DNA of 64,000 nucleotides. Source: an uncultured Collinsella sp. (GTDB lineage: Bacteria > Actinomycetota > Coriobacteriia > Coriobacteriales > Coriobacteriaceae). Shown piece by piece: positions 45,052 through 53,642 of this stretch. A model generated the notes under the pieces. It was not told where the DNA came from and made no database searches. It saw only the letters and a program-made list of their open reading frames with translations. The position numbers and the translations under genes were made by a program. Where the stretch lies: assembly GCA_944321445.1 (NCBI GenBank), contig CALULJ010000002.1, positions 1 to 64,000 of the forward strand. The letters run 5' to 3'. The first letter of the stretch is position 1, and every line of letters starts with the position of its first letter.

Positions 45052-46683
45052 CTACAGTCTGCCTGCCTCTGCGAGCATTTGCCGGGCATGGTCAAGCGAA
45101 GCCCGGCTCGCATCGCCGGAAAGCATGCGCGCGATCTCGGTGACGCGATCTTCCCCCTCCACCGGAACCAAGGTGGTCTCGGGAATATCGCCGTCGCGCT
45201 TGGAGACCACGTAATGCTTCTCTCCCATCACAGCAACCTGAGCGAGATGCGTGACCACGATTACCTGATGCGTGACTGACAGATCGGCGAGCACCGACGC
45301 AAGGGCACGGGCAACCGATCCGCCGACGCCGGCATCGACCTCGTCGAATACGAGTGTATCGACGCCGTCGGCATCGCCGAGCACGACCTTTGATGCAAGC
45401 ATGACGCGCGAGAGCTCGCCTCCCGATGCGATGCGCCGAAGCGGACGGGGCGTGAGGCCGGCGCCGCTTCGATATAACAGCTCGCAGGAGGCGGGGCCGT
45501 CCACAGTCCATTGCGCGCGCGGAAGCTCCCGTGCGTCCCACACGAGCTCAGCACGGCCCATCTCGAGGCGCATCATCTGCTTGCCGACCTCACGGCAAAA
45601 TTTAGGGCCAGCCGCATTGCGTGCGCGCATGAGCGCACGGGCCGCCTGAGCAAGGTCGGCCTCGGCCGCATCCCGTGCTTCCTGTGCACGCCGCACGCGC
45701 GCCTCGGCATCGTCAACGAGCGATAGGAGCTCAGACGCCTCCGCCCTTCGGGCGAACACGTCGTCCATATGGGGGCCGAACTGACGCATCAGACCTTTGA
45801 GAGCGGCCATGCGCTCCTGGGCGGCAGCGAGGCGCTCCGGATCGAAATCGATGTCGTGGGCGTAACGACGCAGATCGGCCGCGACGTCTTCGATTGTAAT
45901 GGCCGCTTCAGACAGTGAGTCGGCAAAACGCGCAAGCTTGGCGTCCACCGATCCCATGCGGGCGAGCTCGGCGATCGCGGTGTTGAGCGAATCGAGCGCC
46001 CCCTGCTCGCATGAGAGCGCCGCATCGGCATCATAGGCGGTCGAGATGAGGGACTCCGCATGCTCGGCACGGGGAAGCGTCTCTTCGAGTTCCTCGAGCT
46101 CGCCGGGCTGCGGGTCGACCTCATCGATGCGCTCCACTGCAAAGCGGGCTTCTTCTAGACGCGAACCCTGTGTGCGAGAAGCCGCTTCGACGCGCGCAAG
46201 CTCTGCGGCAGCCTCACGCGCCCGCGCAAACGCACCACGATATGCCCCAAGCGGACGCGATACAGTTTCTTTAGCCCATGCATCGACCATGGAAACATGG
46301 GAGGCAGGGTCAAGAAGACGCTGGTGCTCGTGCTGACCGCACAGGTCGATGTGCGATCCCACGCGCTCACCGAGCTCGCGAACGCTGGCGAGCGTGCCAT
46401 CGATTTTCACGCGGCTGCGACCATCCGACCCAACGCGACGGGAAACGACGCACCCCTCCGTATCATGCGGACCCTCGAAGATGCGGCCTTCGACAATTGC
46501 CGCACTCTCGCCCTCGCGAACCATCGATGAATCAGCGCGCTCTCCCATAAGCAGCTTGCAGGCCGAGAGCAGCGCGGTCTTGCCCGCTCCGGTCTCGCCC
46601 GTCAAGACCGTCAATCCCGCACAGGGATTGAGAGCAGCTGAGCGGATCAGCGCGAGGTTCGTGACGTCGAGCTCATCGATCAT
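45052..46683 (-). CDS. recN: DNA repair protein RecN
   Basis: An SMC-like ATPase that acts at double-strand breaks. The 543-residue protein starts MIDELDVTNLALIRSAALN and has Walker A VLTGETGAGKTALLSAC (residues ~27-42), long coiled-coil arms with many Ala/Glu/Arg heptads (~155-365), and a C-terminal signature RIASGGELSRVMLASKVVLG. Walker B is TLVFDEVDAGVGGSVA, and VVTHLAQVAVMGEKHYVV follows. The ATG at 46683 overlaps nadK by 11 bases. Longer starts upstream lie inside nadK and lack family similarity. Confidence 0.96.
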   Translation of the reverse strand: MIDELDVTNLALIRSAALNPCAGLTVLTGETGAGKTALLSACKLLMGERADSSMVREGESAAIVEGRIFEGPHDTEGCVVSRRVGSDGRSRVKIDGTLASVRELGERVGSHIDLCGQHEHQRLLDPASHVSMVDAWAKETVSRPLGAYRGAFARAREAAAELARVEAASRTQGSRLEEARFAVERIDEVDPQPGELEELEETLPRAEHAESLISTAYDADAALSCEQGALDSLNTAIAELARMGSVDAKLARFADSLSEAAITIEDVAADLRRYAHDIDFDPERLAAAQERMAALKGLMRQFGPHMDDVFARRAEASELLSLVDDAEARVRRAQEARDAAEADLAQAARALMRARNAAGPKFCREVGKQMMRLEMGRAELVWDARELPRAQWTVDGPASCELLYRSGAGLTPRPLRRIASGGELSRVMLASKVVLGDADGVDTLVFDEVDAGVGGSVARALASVLADLSVTHQVIVVTHLAQVAVMGEKHYVVSKRDGDIPETTLVPVEGEDRVTEIARMLSGDASRASLDHARQMLAEAGRL

Positions 46684-47536
46684 TGCGACGCACCCCATAG
46701 AACACACGCGAGACGGAGTTGTAGAAGCTTTCGGGGCCGTAGTCGAGCAGCAGGACATCCGCATCGCCGCGGCGAACCGAGACGCGGTCAATCACCCCGT
46801 GCGGCGACAGGAACACGCCGTCGACGGCACAGGCCGGCACAGACGGCCGGTCATGCGATAGGGCGATTTCAACAACGTCGGAAGGCGAGGTGAGAAACGC
46901 GCGCGCCTGGATAGTGTGGGGCGCGATGGGCACACAGACCATGCCGGCATAGTCGGGACTCACGATGGGGCCGCCCGCAGACAGCGCATAGCCGGTCGAG
47001 CCGGTTGCCGTGGATACCACGACGCCGTCGCCACGTAAGCGATCGATATGGTGGCCGGAGACGGAGATGTCGAACTCGATCATCTCGGAGAGCGGGCCGC
47101 GGGCAAGCGCGAGGTCGTTGAGCCCATGTGACTCGAATACCTCTTCGGTCCCGTCTTCGGCCGTGGCGCGAACCGTGCACGCGATCGTGGCGCGTCGGCT
47201 CACGTGCATCTCTCCTGCAAGGGCATCGGACACGACGGAAAGGATATCGCGCTCCTGTGGGCTGGCGGCGGTAAGAAAGCCCAGATGCCCATAGGAAAGT
47301 CCCAGGATGGGAATCTCGCGCTGAGCCACCAGGCGAGCGGCCCGCAGCATCGTACCGTCGCCACCCAGCGAGATCACCAAGTCGCTCCCCTCGATGTCTG
47401 GGGTCGTTGCGATCTTGGACCGCGCATCGGACGCCCATGAGACCTCATAGCCCTGGCGAGTTAGCCAAAGCTCAAGGGTAAGCCCGCTTTGGACAGCCTC
47501 GTCACTGTGGTAATTGGGTACCAGGAAGATCTTCAT
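46673..47536 (-). CDS. nadK: NAD kinase
   Basis: Phosphorylates NAD to NADP. The 287-residue protein has the GGDGT motif (LVISLGGDGTMLRAARLVA), GLSYGHLGFLTAA, the GLNDLALARGPLSEMIEFDISVSG segment with the conserved Asn-Asp pair, and the glycine-rich STATGSTGYALSAGGPIVSP. GGAGGCGCT precedes the ATG at 47536, which overlaps the tlyA stop by four bases. The order tlyA-nadK-recN is typical. Confidence 0.97.
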   Translation of the reverse strand: MKIFLVPNYHSDEAVQSGLTLELWLTRQGYEVSWASDARSKIATTPDIEGSDLVISLGGDGTMLRAARLVAQREIPILGLSYGHLGFLTAASPQERDILSVVSDALAGEMHVSRRATIACTVRATAEDGTEEVFESHGLNDLALARGPLSEMIEFDISVSGHHIDRLRGDGVVVSTATGSTGYALSAGGPIVSPDYAGMVCVPIAPHTIQARAFLTSPSDVVEIALSHDRPSVPACAVDGVFLSPHGVIDRVSVRRGDADVLLLDYGPESFYNSVSRVFYGVRRNDR

Positions 47537-48336
47537 AGCGCCTCCGTTTTGTTCAGCAGGACCTCGATGTGCTCGTCCAAGGGGCATTCGGATGCGCGCC
47601 TCGCCGGTGCGCGATCGCCGAGCAGAAAGAATTCGCGGTTGCCCTTTGCCCCCGTTATGGGAGACGGGCATACATCGACCGGATACAGGCCGGAATCGGC
47701 AAACAGACGAACCGTGTCGGCAAGTACGCGCGCATGGACCGCTGGGTCGCGCACGATGCCGCCCTCCCCTACATCCTCGGCGGGCGCCTCGAACTGCGGC
47801 TTCACCAAGGTGAGGAACATACCGGTTGGTTTCAAGAGTTCAAGCACCGCGGGCAAGATGGTAGCCACGCTCGTGAAGGAGACGTCGCAAACGGCAAGGT
47901 CGAACGACTCGCGATATCCCATAGCGGGAACATCGACGATATTGGTGCGCTCAAGCAGCGTAACGCGCTCGTCGTTGCGCAGCGACCACGCGAACTGCGC
48001 GCGGCCGACATCGACCGATACCACACGGGAGGCCCCGCGCTGAAGCAAACAATCGGAGAATCCGCCCGTCGAGCACCCAACGTCCAGGCAGTCAAGCCCC
48101 ACGGGAGATACCGAGAAGGCATCGAGTGCGCCTTCGAGTTTCAGGCCGCCCCTGCCCACATAGGGAATGTGCCCCTTCACATGGATCGGTGCGCCGGGCT
48201 CGACGCGCGCAGCGGGCGATTGCAGGCGCTCTCCCGAACACGATACGAGCCCAGCCATGCACAAACGCAGGGCCTCGTCGCGTGATGCGGCAAGACCCTG
48301 CGCGATCAATTCGTCATCGAGGCGGACACGTTTCAT
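47533..48336 (-). CDS. tlyA: TlyA family rRNA 2'-O-methyltransferase (hemolysin-like)
   Basis: TlyA methylates 16S C1409 and 23S C1920 in mycobacteria, which affects capreomycin sensitivity. The 267-residue protein has an N-terminal S4 RNA-binding domain (VRLDDELIAQGLAASRDEALRLCMAGLV). The RrmJ-like methyltransferase has VGRGGLKLEGALDAF, the SAM motif CLDVGCSTGGFSDCLLQRGA, AVCDVSFTSV and VKPQFEAPAEDV. Catalytic Lys-Asp-Lys residues appear present. It is nine bases after xseB. Confidence 0.95.
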   Translation of the reverse strand: MKRVRLDDELIAQGLAASRDEALRLCMAGLVSCSGERLQSPAARVEPGAPIHVKGHIPYVGRGGLKLEGALDAFSVSPVGLDCLDVGCSTGGFSDCLLQRGASRVVSVDVGRAQFAWSLRNDERVTLLERTNIVDVPAMGYRESFDLAVCDVSFTSVATILPAVLELLKPTGMFLTLVKPQFEAPAEDVGEGGIVRDPAVHARVLADTVRLFADSGLYPVDVCPSPITGAKGNREFFLLGDRAPARRASECPLDEHIEVLLNKTEAL

Positions 48337-48345
48337 GTGACCCGG

Positions 48346-48603
48346 TTACGCCTTTCCCTCAAATTCCACCTGGTCATTCGATTCGGCTTCATCCTGCTCC
48401 ATCGTAGCGGCCAAAGAATCGGCCTCGCGCGGAGAGAGCTCGAAGGTGTCGACCATGTCCACCGCCTTTGATCCTAAGCCGATAGCCTCGTCGAACAGGT
48501 CGAGGCATCGCTCTAGCGAGGTGTCCTTCGACCGCACCGCCGCGATGATCTCGTCGAGGCGATCGGTAAGGTCATCGAACGTGTGGACCGTCGATTCACT
48601 CAT
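48346..48603 (-). CDS. xseB: Exodeoxyribonuclease VII small subunit
   Basis: An 85-residue protein with the XseB helical hairpin: FDDLTDRLDEIIAAVRSKDTSLERCLDLFDEAIGLGSKAVDMVD. The C-terminal ~30 residues are acidic and variable. The ATG at 48603 overlaps the nusB stop by eight bases. No large subunit (xseA) is next to it, which is unusual but possible if it lies elsewhere. Confidence 0.88.
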   Translation of the reverse strand: MSESTVHTFDDLTDRLDEIIAAVRSKDTSLERCLDLFDEAIGLGSKAVDMVDTFELSPREADSLAATMEQDEAESNDQVEFEGKA

Positions 48604-49078
48604 CGGTGGCCTCAGGTTCATCGACATCGGGCGCGTCCTCGGACTCGGGTACCTCGGGAAGATCGCCCATGCGTGCGATGCTTCCCAGCACGCCGTTGAC
48701 GAAGCGCGACGACTCGTCGGTGCCATATGCCTTGGCCACTTCGACGGCTTCGTTGATGACGACGGCGTCTTCGATGGGATCGTCTTCGACGAAGCGCATC
48801 TCATAGACGGCGATGCGCAAAAGGTTTCGGTCTGCGCTCGGCATACGGTAGAGGCTCCAGCTCTTGGATACCGTCTCGAGCGCGTAATCGATGCGATCGA
48901 GGTTGCGATAGCACCCCAGGGCGAGCTGCTCGGCATAGGGCTCAAGCGGTCCCTTGGACAGCAGATAATCGCCGGCGAGGACCTCGTCGACCGGCTTATC
49001 GAGCGCTTCTGCCTGGAACAGAATCTGAAGCGCTTGGCTGCGGGCGCGGGTGCGACCGCGATCAATTTTAAGACTCAC
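48596..49078 (-). CDS. nusB: Transcription antitermination factor NusB
   Basis: NusB binds boxA RNA with S10 during rRNA antitermination. The 160-residue protein has the NusB helical core: GRTRARSQALQILFQAEALDKPV, WSLYRMPSADRNLLRIAVYEMRF, PIEDAVVINEAVEVAKAYGTDESSRFVNGVLGSIARM. It ends in a ~20-residue acidic tail. The start is a GTG at 49078 preceded by GGAG. It lies four bases after the Asp23-family gene. Confidence 0.95.
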   Translation of the reverse strand: MSLKIDRGRTRARSQALQILFQAEALDKPVDEVLAGDYLLSKGPLEPYAEQLALGCYRNLDRIDYALETVSKSWSLYRMPSADRNLLRIAVYEMRFVEDDPIEDAVVINEAVEVAKAYGTDESSRFVNGVLGSIARMGDLPEVPESEDAPDVDEPEATDE

Positions 49079-49081
49079 GCA

Positions 49082-49444
49082 TTACTCCTTGGGGAATACA
49101 AGGCCGTCGATGCACACATCGACGGAAGAGACCGGGATGCCCACCTGAGCGTCAACCACCTTGACGACCGCAGCGCGGATGGTTTCGGCGAGCTTCTTGA
49201 AGGGGTATCCGAAGAATACGGAAACGCGCACCGTGAGGTGCAGCGTATCGTCAACGACCTCGGCCTCGATAGGAGGAAGGGCCGGAGCGGTGCTCTTGGC
49301 GCTGAACATGGAGACGAGGTTCGTCGCCAGGTCGCGAACGCCAACCGAAGCGACGCCCTCGACCTCTTCGACAGCTCGGGACACGATGATGGACATAACC
49401 TCAGGAGCGATGGCGATACCGTCGATCTTGATCTCTGCAGACAT
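49082..49444 (-). CDS. Asp23/Gls24 family envelope stress protein
   Basis: A 120-residue protein of the Asp23/Gls24 (YloU-like) family, small proteins linked to cell-envelope homeostasis in Gram-positive bacteria. The core reads IDGIAIAPEVMSIIVSRAVEEVEGVASVGV, then VVDDTLHLTVRVSVFFGYPFKKLAETIRAAVVKVV and SSVDVCIDGLVF. The ATG at 49444 has GGTGAG upstream; another in-frame ATG at 49456 is possible. The asp23-nusB linkage is common in Gram-positive genomes. Confidence 0.9.
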   Translation of the reverse strand: MSAEIKIDGIAIAPEVMSIIVSRAVEEVEGVASVGVRDLATNLVSMFSAKSTAPALPPIEAEVVDDTLHLTVRVSVFFGYPFKKLAETIRAAVVKVVDAQVGIPVSSVDVCIDGLVFPKE

Positions 49445-49550
49445 GTTCTCACCCATTTCAAACGACTGCACGAAGCAGGTGTCTCACGCGGTTCAGTGTA
49501 CACGATACCCCAAGTTTGGAGCGCGTACGCCAAGACATCCGTGTTTGACG

Positions 49551-49578
49551 AAAAAGGGCGGGGTGTGCGGCCCCGCCC
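49551..49578 (-). terminator. Intrinsic terminator of efp
   Basis: An 8-bp stem GGGCGGGG/CCCCGCCC (49556-49563 with 49571-49578, 7-base loop) followed on the minus strand by TTTTT (complement of 49551-49555). It lies 26 bases past the efp stop. Confidence 0.9.
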
Positions 49579-49603
49579 CAAGCGATGCTGTATACGAGCG
49601 CGA

Positions 49604-50167
49604 CTAGACGCGGGAAACGAACTTGCCGTCGCGGGTGTCGACCTTGATCTTCTCGCCCACGTTGAGATACATCGGCACCTGGACGGTCGCGCCGGTCTCG
49701 ATGACTGCGGGCTTGGTGCCGCCCTGGACGGTGTCGCCCTTGAAGCCCGGGTCGGTCTCGGTGACCTCGACCTCGATGAACATCGGCGGGTTCACGCCCA
49801 TGAGCTCGTCGTCTGCGTACAGCAGCTGGCAGACGTCGTTCTCCTTGAGCCACTTGGAGTTGTCGCCGATGAAGTCGACGGGCACGGGGACCTGATCGTA
49901 GGTCTCCATGTTCATGAAGTAGTAGTGATCGCCGTCGTTGTAGAGATACTGCATCTCGGTGGTGGTGAGCGTCACGCTCTCGAACTTGGTGCCGGCGTTG
50001 CAGGTGTTCTCGACGACGCGACCGGACTTGATGTCCTTGGTCTTGTAGCGGACGAACGCGCCGCCCTTGCCGGGCTTCACGTGCTGGAACTCGACGATGG
50101 TGCAGACCTTGTCCTTGATGCGAAGACCGAGGCCGTTCTTGAAATCAGCAGTGGTGATGGATGCCAT
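49604..50167 (-). CDS. efp: Elongation factor P
   Basis: EF-P relieves ribosome stalling at polyproline stretches. The 187-residue protein has the three-domain pattern: TTADFKNGLGLRIKDKVCTIVEFQHVKPGKGGAFVRYKTKDIKSG, with Lys at the modified-loop tip in KPGKGG. It continues with MQYLYNDGDHYYFMNMETYDQ and a C-terminal GGTKPAVIETGATVQVPMYLNVGEKIKVDTRDGKFVSRV. No epmA/epmB or earP gene is in the window. The Lys at the tip leaves the type of modification open. Confidence 0.98.
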   Translation of the reverse strand: MASITTADFKNGLGLRIKDKVCTIVEFQHVKPGKGGAFVRYKTKDIKSGRVVENTCNAGTKFESVTLTTTEMQYLYNDGDHYYFMNMETYDQVPVPVDFIGDNSKWLKENDVCQLLYADDELMGVNPPMFIEVEVTETDPGFKGDTVQGGTKPAVIETGATVQVPMYLNVGEKIKVDTRDGKFVSRV

Positions 50168-50203
50168 GGAAGACCTTTCTCACTCAATACACATAACGAC
50201 GAA

Positions 50204-50227
50204 AGTATACGACAGGCAGGTGCCTGT
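50204..50227 (-). promoter_or_regulatory. Possible efp promoter with an adjoining palindrome
   Basis: A -10-like TATACT (complement of 50204-50209) about 37 bases before efp is directly preceded by a perfect palindrome, ACAGGCA/TGCCTGT with a 2-base centre (50212-50227). The palindrome occupies the place of the -35, so it could be an operator; alternatively it is a weak pepP terminator. Confidence 0.35.
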
Positions 50228-50278
50228 TGGGGGAAACGCAACGAAACAGCCATACGCGGGCGCATGGGCCCGCAGACG

Positions 50279-51409
50279 TTAACAGGAGATGACCTGGAGC
50301 TCGTGCGGAGAGCGCGTGAAGGGCTCGAAACCGTCCTCGGTCACCAGACCGTAGTCCTCGAGGCGCACGCCGCCCACGCCAGGCAGGTACACGCCGGGCT
50401 CGACCGTGATAACCGCGCCCGCCTCGACGATGTTGCTCTTGCGGCCGAAGTTCGGAAGCTCGTGGATGTCGATGCCCACACCGTGGCCGAGGCCGTGACC
50501 GTAGCAATCGCCGTACCCGGCATCCGAGATGATCTTGACCGAGAGGTTGTGGATATCGCTGCCGTCGACGCCTGCGTGAATGGCAGCGACGCACTCCTCA
50601 TGGGTACGCTGCACGAGGTCGTAGAGCTCACGCTGCTGCGCGGTGGGCTCGCCGAGCACGACGGTGCGGGTCATGTCGGAATCGTAGTCGCGATAGCGTG
50701 CACCGTAGTCCATAAGGACGAAATCGCCCTTTTCGACCACGCGGTCGCTCGGGATAGCGTGAGGATTCGCGGAGTTGGGACCAGATGCCACGATGGAATC
50801 GAACGCGAGGCCGTCGGCGCCGTTGTTGAGCATGAAGTTCTCGAGCTCGCTGCGGACCTGCTTTTCCGTTTGGCCCGGTTGGATGAACTCGAGCATATGC
50901 GCGAACGCTGCGTCGGTGATGGCCTGCGCATGACGCATGAGCTCGATCTCCTCGGCGTCCTTCACCGCGCGCATGCGCCGGATGTCGCCGTGCATCTGGG
51001 GCAACGCCGCTGCGATGGAGCGATCTTCAAGACCGCGAACGATACCCTGATAGAAGTTCAACTGCATGTCGTCTTCGATTGCGATGGTGCGGCTTTTGGT
51101 CTCGAGTGCACGCTGCGCGACCCACCCGGGGATGTCGAATCCGTCCATATCGACCTGCCAGGGGCTATCCGCAGGCAAGTTCTCAGCGAAGCTGTTGAAA
51201 TAGCGCGAGTCGGTATGCAGGTAGCACGCATCGGGCGTGATGAACGCGGCATGTGGGAACTCGTGTGTGTAGTCAAACACACCCATGGCGCCGGTGAGCC
51301 AGCGCAGATTTGCCTCGTCGCGCACAACGACCGCATCGTAGCCGCGCGCATCCATGAGGTCGCGCAAACGGGCGATACGCCCTGCAGGTCCATTGATCAA
51401 TTCAGTCAT
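50279..51409 (-). CDS. pepP: Xaa-Pro aminopeptidase (M24 family)
   Basis: A metallopeptidase that removes N-terminal residues before proline. The 376-residue protein has a creatinase-like N-terminal domain (~1-130) and the M24 pita-bread domain. The metal ligands are visible as Asp in [17 protein letters not shown] (two Asp), His in [14 protein letters not shown], Glu in [10 protein letters not shown] and Glu in [12 protein letters not shown]. The ATG at 51409 has GGAG upstream. pepP-efp is a standard pair, often with aroK-aroB upstream, as is also the case here. Confidence 0.95.
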   Translation of the reverse strand: MTELINGPAGRIARLRDLMDARGYDAVVVRDEANLRWLTGAMGVFDYTHEFPHAAFITPDACYLHTDSRYFNSFAENLPADSPWQVDMDGFDIPGWVAQRALETKSRTIAIEDDMQLNFYQGIVRGLEDRSIAAALPQMHGDIRRMRAVKDAEEIELMRHAQAITDAAFAHMLEFIQPGQTEKQVRSELENFMLNNGADGLAFDSIVASGPNSANPHAIPSDRVVEKGDFVLMDYGARYRDYDSDMTRTVVLGEPTAQQRELYDLVQRTHEECVAAIHAGVDGSDIHNLSVKIISDAGYGDCYGHGLGHGVGIDIHELPNFGRKSNIVEAGAVITVEPGVYLPGVGGVRLEDYGLVTEDGFEPFTRSPHELQVISC

Positions 51410-51498
51410 GCAGACTCCTTTCACAGCATAAAACCAGAGGCATAGTACACCTCGGAAGGTTCAGATGAAGCAACGTTACCTGGAAGGAAGCGGGAAAC

Positions 51499-52608
51499 TC
51501 AGAGCTCCTCAAGCAACTCGGCGCGAGAGGCGAGGTAGGCCTCCGCATGGCGCCTCAGCACGTCTTCCTCGATATGGCATAGGCGGATGGCGCCCGGGAA
51601 CTTGGGCAACGCGAGCATGAAGCGGTTGGATCGCACATAGCAGGTGCGTTTGAGCGCATCGATGAAGGTGTCGACATCCACATCGAACGTAGCCTCTTCG
51701 ACACCAAGATCATCAAAGCGATCATCCTGCTCGAAGACGAGGTCGACATCGAGCCCGCAGACATCATGGGCAAGGCGCGCCTCGAAGCGCATACCTTCCG
51801 CAAGGGCAAGATGACTGGGGAGTTTCTCCTTCAGGCATGCGCGCAGGGCGCGAGCCGTCGAGATGCCGTAGTAAATGGAGTTACGTGCAGATGGGTTTGC
51901 GGATCGGACGGCACCGGCGCGCGAGGTCTGCGCAGCGCACAGAGCGTCAGCGAACGCAACGGGGTCATCATCAGCCATGCCGGCGACCTTCTCGCCGCAT
52001 TGCTCCCATACGCGTCGGCTGGAAGCGAATGCCGCGCCAAGCAGGTAGGCATAGCCAAGGCCGAGTTCACGTGCATCCTTGCCGAGTACAAGATCGATAT
52101 CGCACACGACGAGCGACCAGCCGGGACGCACAGACACCATCTCCGGCGCGTCATCGACAGAAAGGGGACGCATTGCAGTCGGAACGGTGCACATGGCATC
52201 AAGCGTGAGCGGGATGGCCGCGCACGACATGCCGCCGCACCACATCTGACCGCAATACGAAACGAGTGAGCACACATTTGCACCACCCAGGGCGACCATC
52301 ACGTCATCGGCCGTGATGGACGAAGATGCGAGCATGCGCATGAGGGAGCTCGATGCGTCAAGAGACGCTTCGCATGCGCCCTTGCCAGCGGCGTTGTATT
52401 CCTCGACAGTAAAACCGCAATCGATGAGCGCTCGACGGGCCAACGAACGCTGCTCATCTGAAGCGAGCTCGTCATATGCCAGCAGAGCCCGCTTGGGCTC
52501 ACCGACAACGTTTTTAAACAGGCGCGGAAGCTCATCGAAGGCGCCAGTGCCAACACGGTAGTCGGTGCTCGTGCTCCCAAAATTGACAAGTTGACGGCGT
52601 ACGCTCAT
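51499..52608 (-). CDS. Degenerate 3-dehydroquinate synthase (AroB) paralogue
   Basis: A 369-residue intact frame that aligns with AroB but has lost its key motifs. The NAD-binding ALGGGVVGD becomes ALGGANVCS (~107-115). The DSSVGGKT loop becomes DAMCTVPT (137-144), without the Lys. The NFGHTFGHA metal-ligand region reads YYGISTARA. Only a single His near HLALAEGM might remain of the C-terminal ligand. Catalysis as a DHQ synthase is very unlikely. The frame is nevertheless open, of full length, and translationally coupled to aroK (ATGA overlap at 52605), which speaks for a kept function, perhaps structural or regulatory. The true AroB is at 36569-37660. The aroK-(aroB)-pepP-efp order is the ancestral one. 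Confidence 0.85.
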   Translation of the reverse strand: MSVRRQLVNFGSTSTDYRVGTGAFDELPRLFKNVVGEPKRALLAYDELASDEQRSLARRALIDCGFTVEEYNAAGKGACEASLDASSSLMRMLASSSITADDVMVALGGANVCSLVSYCGQMWCGGMSCAAIPLTLDAMCTVPTAMRPLSVDDAPEMVSVRPGWSLVVCDIDLVLGKDARELGLGYAYLLGAAFASSRRVWEQCGEKVAGMADDDPVAFADALCAAQTSRAGAVRSANPSARNSIYYGISTARALRACLKEKLPSHLALAEGMRFEARLAHDVCGLDVDLVFEQDDRFDDLGVEEATFDVDVDTFIDALKRTCYVRSNRFMLALPKFPGAIRLCHIEEDVLRRHAEAYLASRAELLEEL

Positions 52609-53138
52609 AGAAGACCTCGCTCCAGAAGAATTTCGGCACATAGATAGGAAACATCCTTAAAGGATTTACCGCGAATATCGACGGTGATGTCGGCAGCTCC
52701 CTGGTATAAGGGGCGACGATGCTCCAGCAAGCGCGCGGCGTGCTCGGCCGAGCGGAAGTCGGGGCGTGTATCGGCGCGCCGAATCTGCCGAAGCGAGTCG
52801 TCGATATCGCCGTCGAGGTACACGCAATAGCCCATAGCATGCATGAGCTCGGTGTTGCGCGGCGTTTCGATAATGCCGCCGCCGCACGAAACGAGCAGGC
52901 TGCGCTCGGACTCAAGAGACTCCAAGGCCTGGGTCTCGAGCTCGCGGAACCGCTCCTCCCCTTCCAGCTCAAAGATGCGACGCACAGAAAGCCCGCGTCT
53001 GCGCTCGACGAGCCGATCCGTATCGATGAAGCGGCGGTTGAACATGCGGCCCAGATTGCGGGCAAGCGTCGACTTGCCCGCACCTAAGAAACCGATGAAA
53101 AAGATATGATCGCATCCGCGCTTCACAGAACCCGTCAT
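52605..53138 (-). CDS. aroK: Shikimate kinase (free-standing copy)
   Basis: A 177-residue shikimate kinase with all catalytic motifs: Walker A IGFLGAGKST (Gly16-Thr24), FIDTDRLVE (Asp39, Asp41), ERFRELE (Arg contacting shikimate), VSCGGGIIETPRN, an Arg-containing lid segment ADTRPDFRS, and HRRPLYQGAADI. It is fully competent on sequence and is a second kinase besides the AroE fusion at 41290-42534. It lies seven bases after yqeG and overlaps the AroB-like gene. Confidence 0.95.
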   Translation of the reverse strand: MTGSVKRGCDHIFFIGFLGAGKSTLARNLGRMFNRRFIDTDRLVERRRGLSVRRIFELEGEERFRELETQALESLESERSLLVSCGGGIIETPRNTELMHAMGYCVYLDGDIDDSLRQIRRADTRPDFRSAEHAARLLEHRRPLYQGAADITVDIRGKSFKDVSYLCAEILLERGLL

Positions 53139-53144
53139 GAACCG

Positions 53145-53642
53145 CTACTCCTCGCAGGGAACGTTGCGAAGGGCGCGCCGCTCGAAGATTCGAAAGATCT
53201 GCGTGTACCACAGGTCCACATGGGTCTGCGGCTTGACGAGGATCGTATCGACGCCGGCAAAGTTGCCCGCCCACACGTCGGTGTAGAGCTGATCGCCGAT
53301 AAGCACAGCGGCTTCGTGGGCAACGCCCATGCGCGCAAGCGCCCGGTTGAGCGCAAATGGCAGTGGCTTGCAGGCAAAGCAGATGAAATCGAGCCCAAGC
53401 TCAGACGACGAGCGCTGAACCTGGTCCTTATGCCAGTTGTTCGAAACCATGTACAGCTTGAACCCGCGATCGCGCGCGGCGTCGAGCCACGCCAACACGG
53501 AAGCCGGCGCGGTCTTTCGGTCACGCGGCACAAGGGTGTTGTCACGGTCGAGCATGATGGCGCGCTTCCCCGAAGCCCATAGGTCATCGAGATCGATGCG
53601 CTCTACGCGAGAGACATAGCGCTTGGGCGCCCAGATGCTCAT
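53145..53642 (-). CDS. yqeG: HAD phosphatase, YqeG family
   Basis: A 165-residue HAD hydrolase of the YqeG (subfamily IIIA) type. Motif I is MLDRDNTLVPRD (two Asp), motif II LYMVSNNW (Ser/Asn), the Lys lies in FACKPLPFAL, and motif IV is VLIGDQLYTDVWAG. In Firmicutes yqeG precedes yqeH and aroE in a ribosome-assembly locus, and related proteins include phosphatidylglycerophosphate phosphatases. The physiological substrate here is not defined. The ATG overlaps the mltG stop by four bases. Confidence 0.9.
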   Translation of the reverse strand: MSIWAPKRYVSRVERIDLDDLWASGKRAIMLDRDNTLVPRDRKTAPASVLAWLDAARDRGFKLYMVSNNWHKDQVQRSSSELGLDFICFACKPLPFALNRALARMGVAHEAAVLIGDQLYTDVWAGNFAGVDTILVKPQTHVDLWYTQIFRIFERRALRNVPCEE

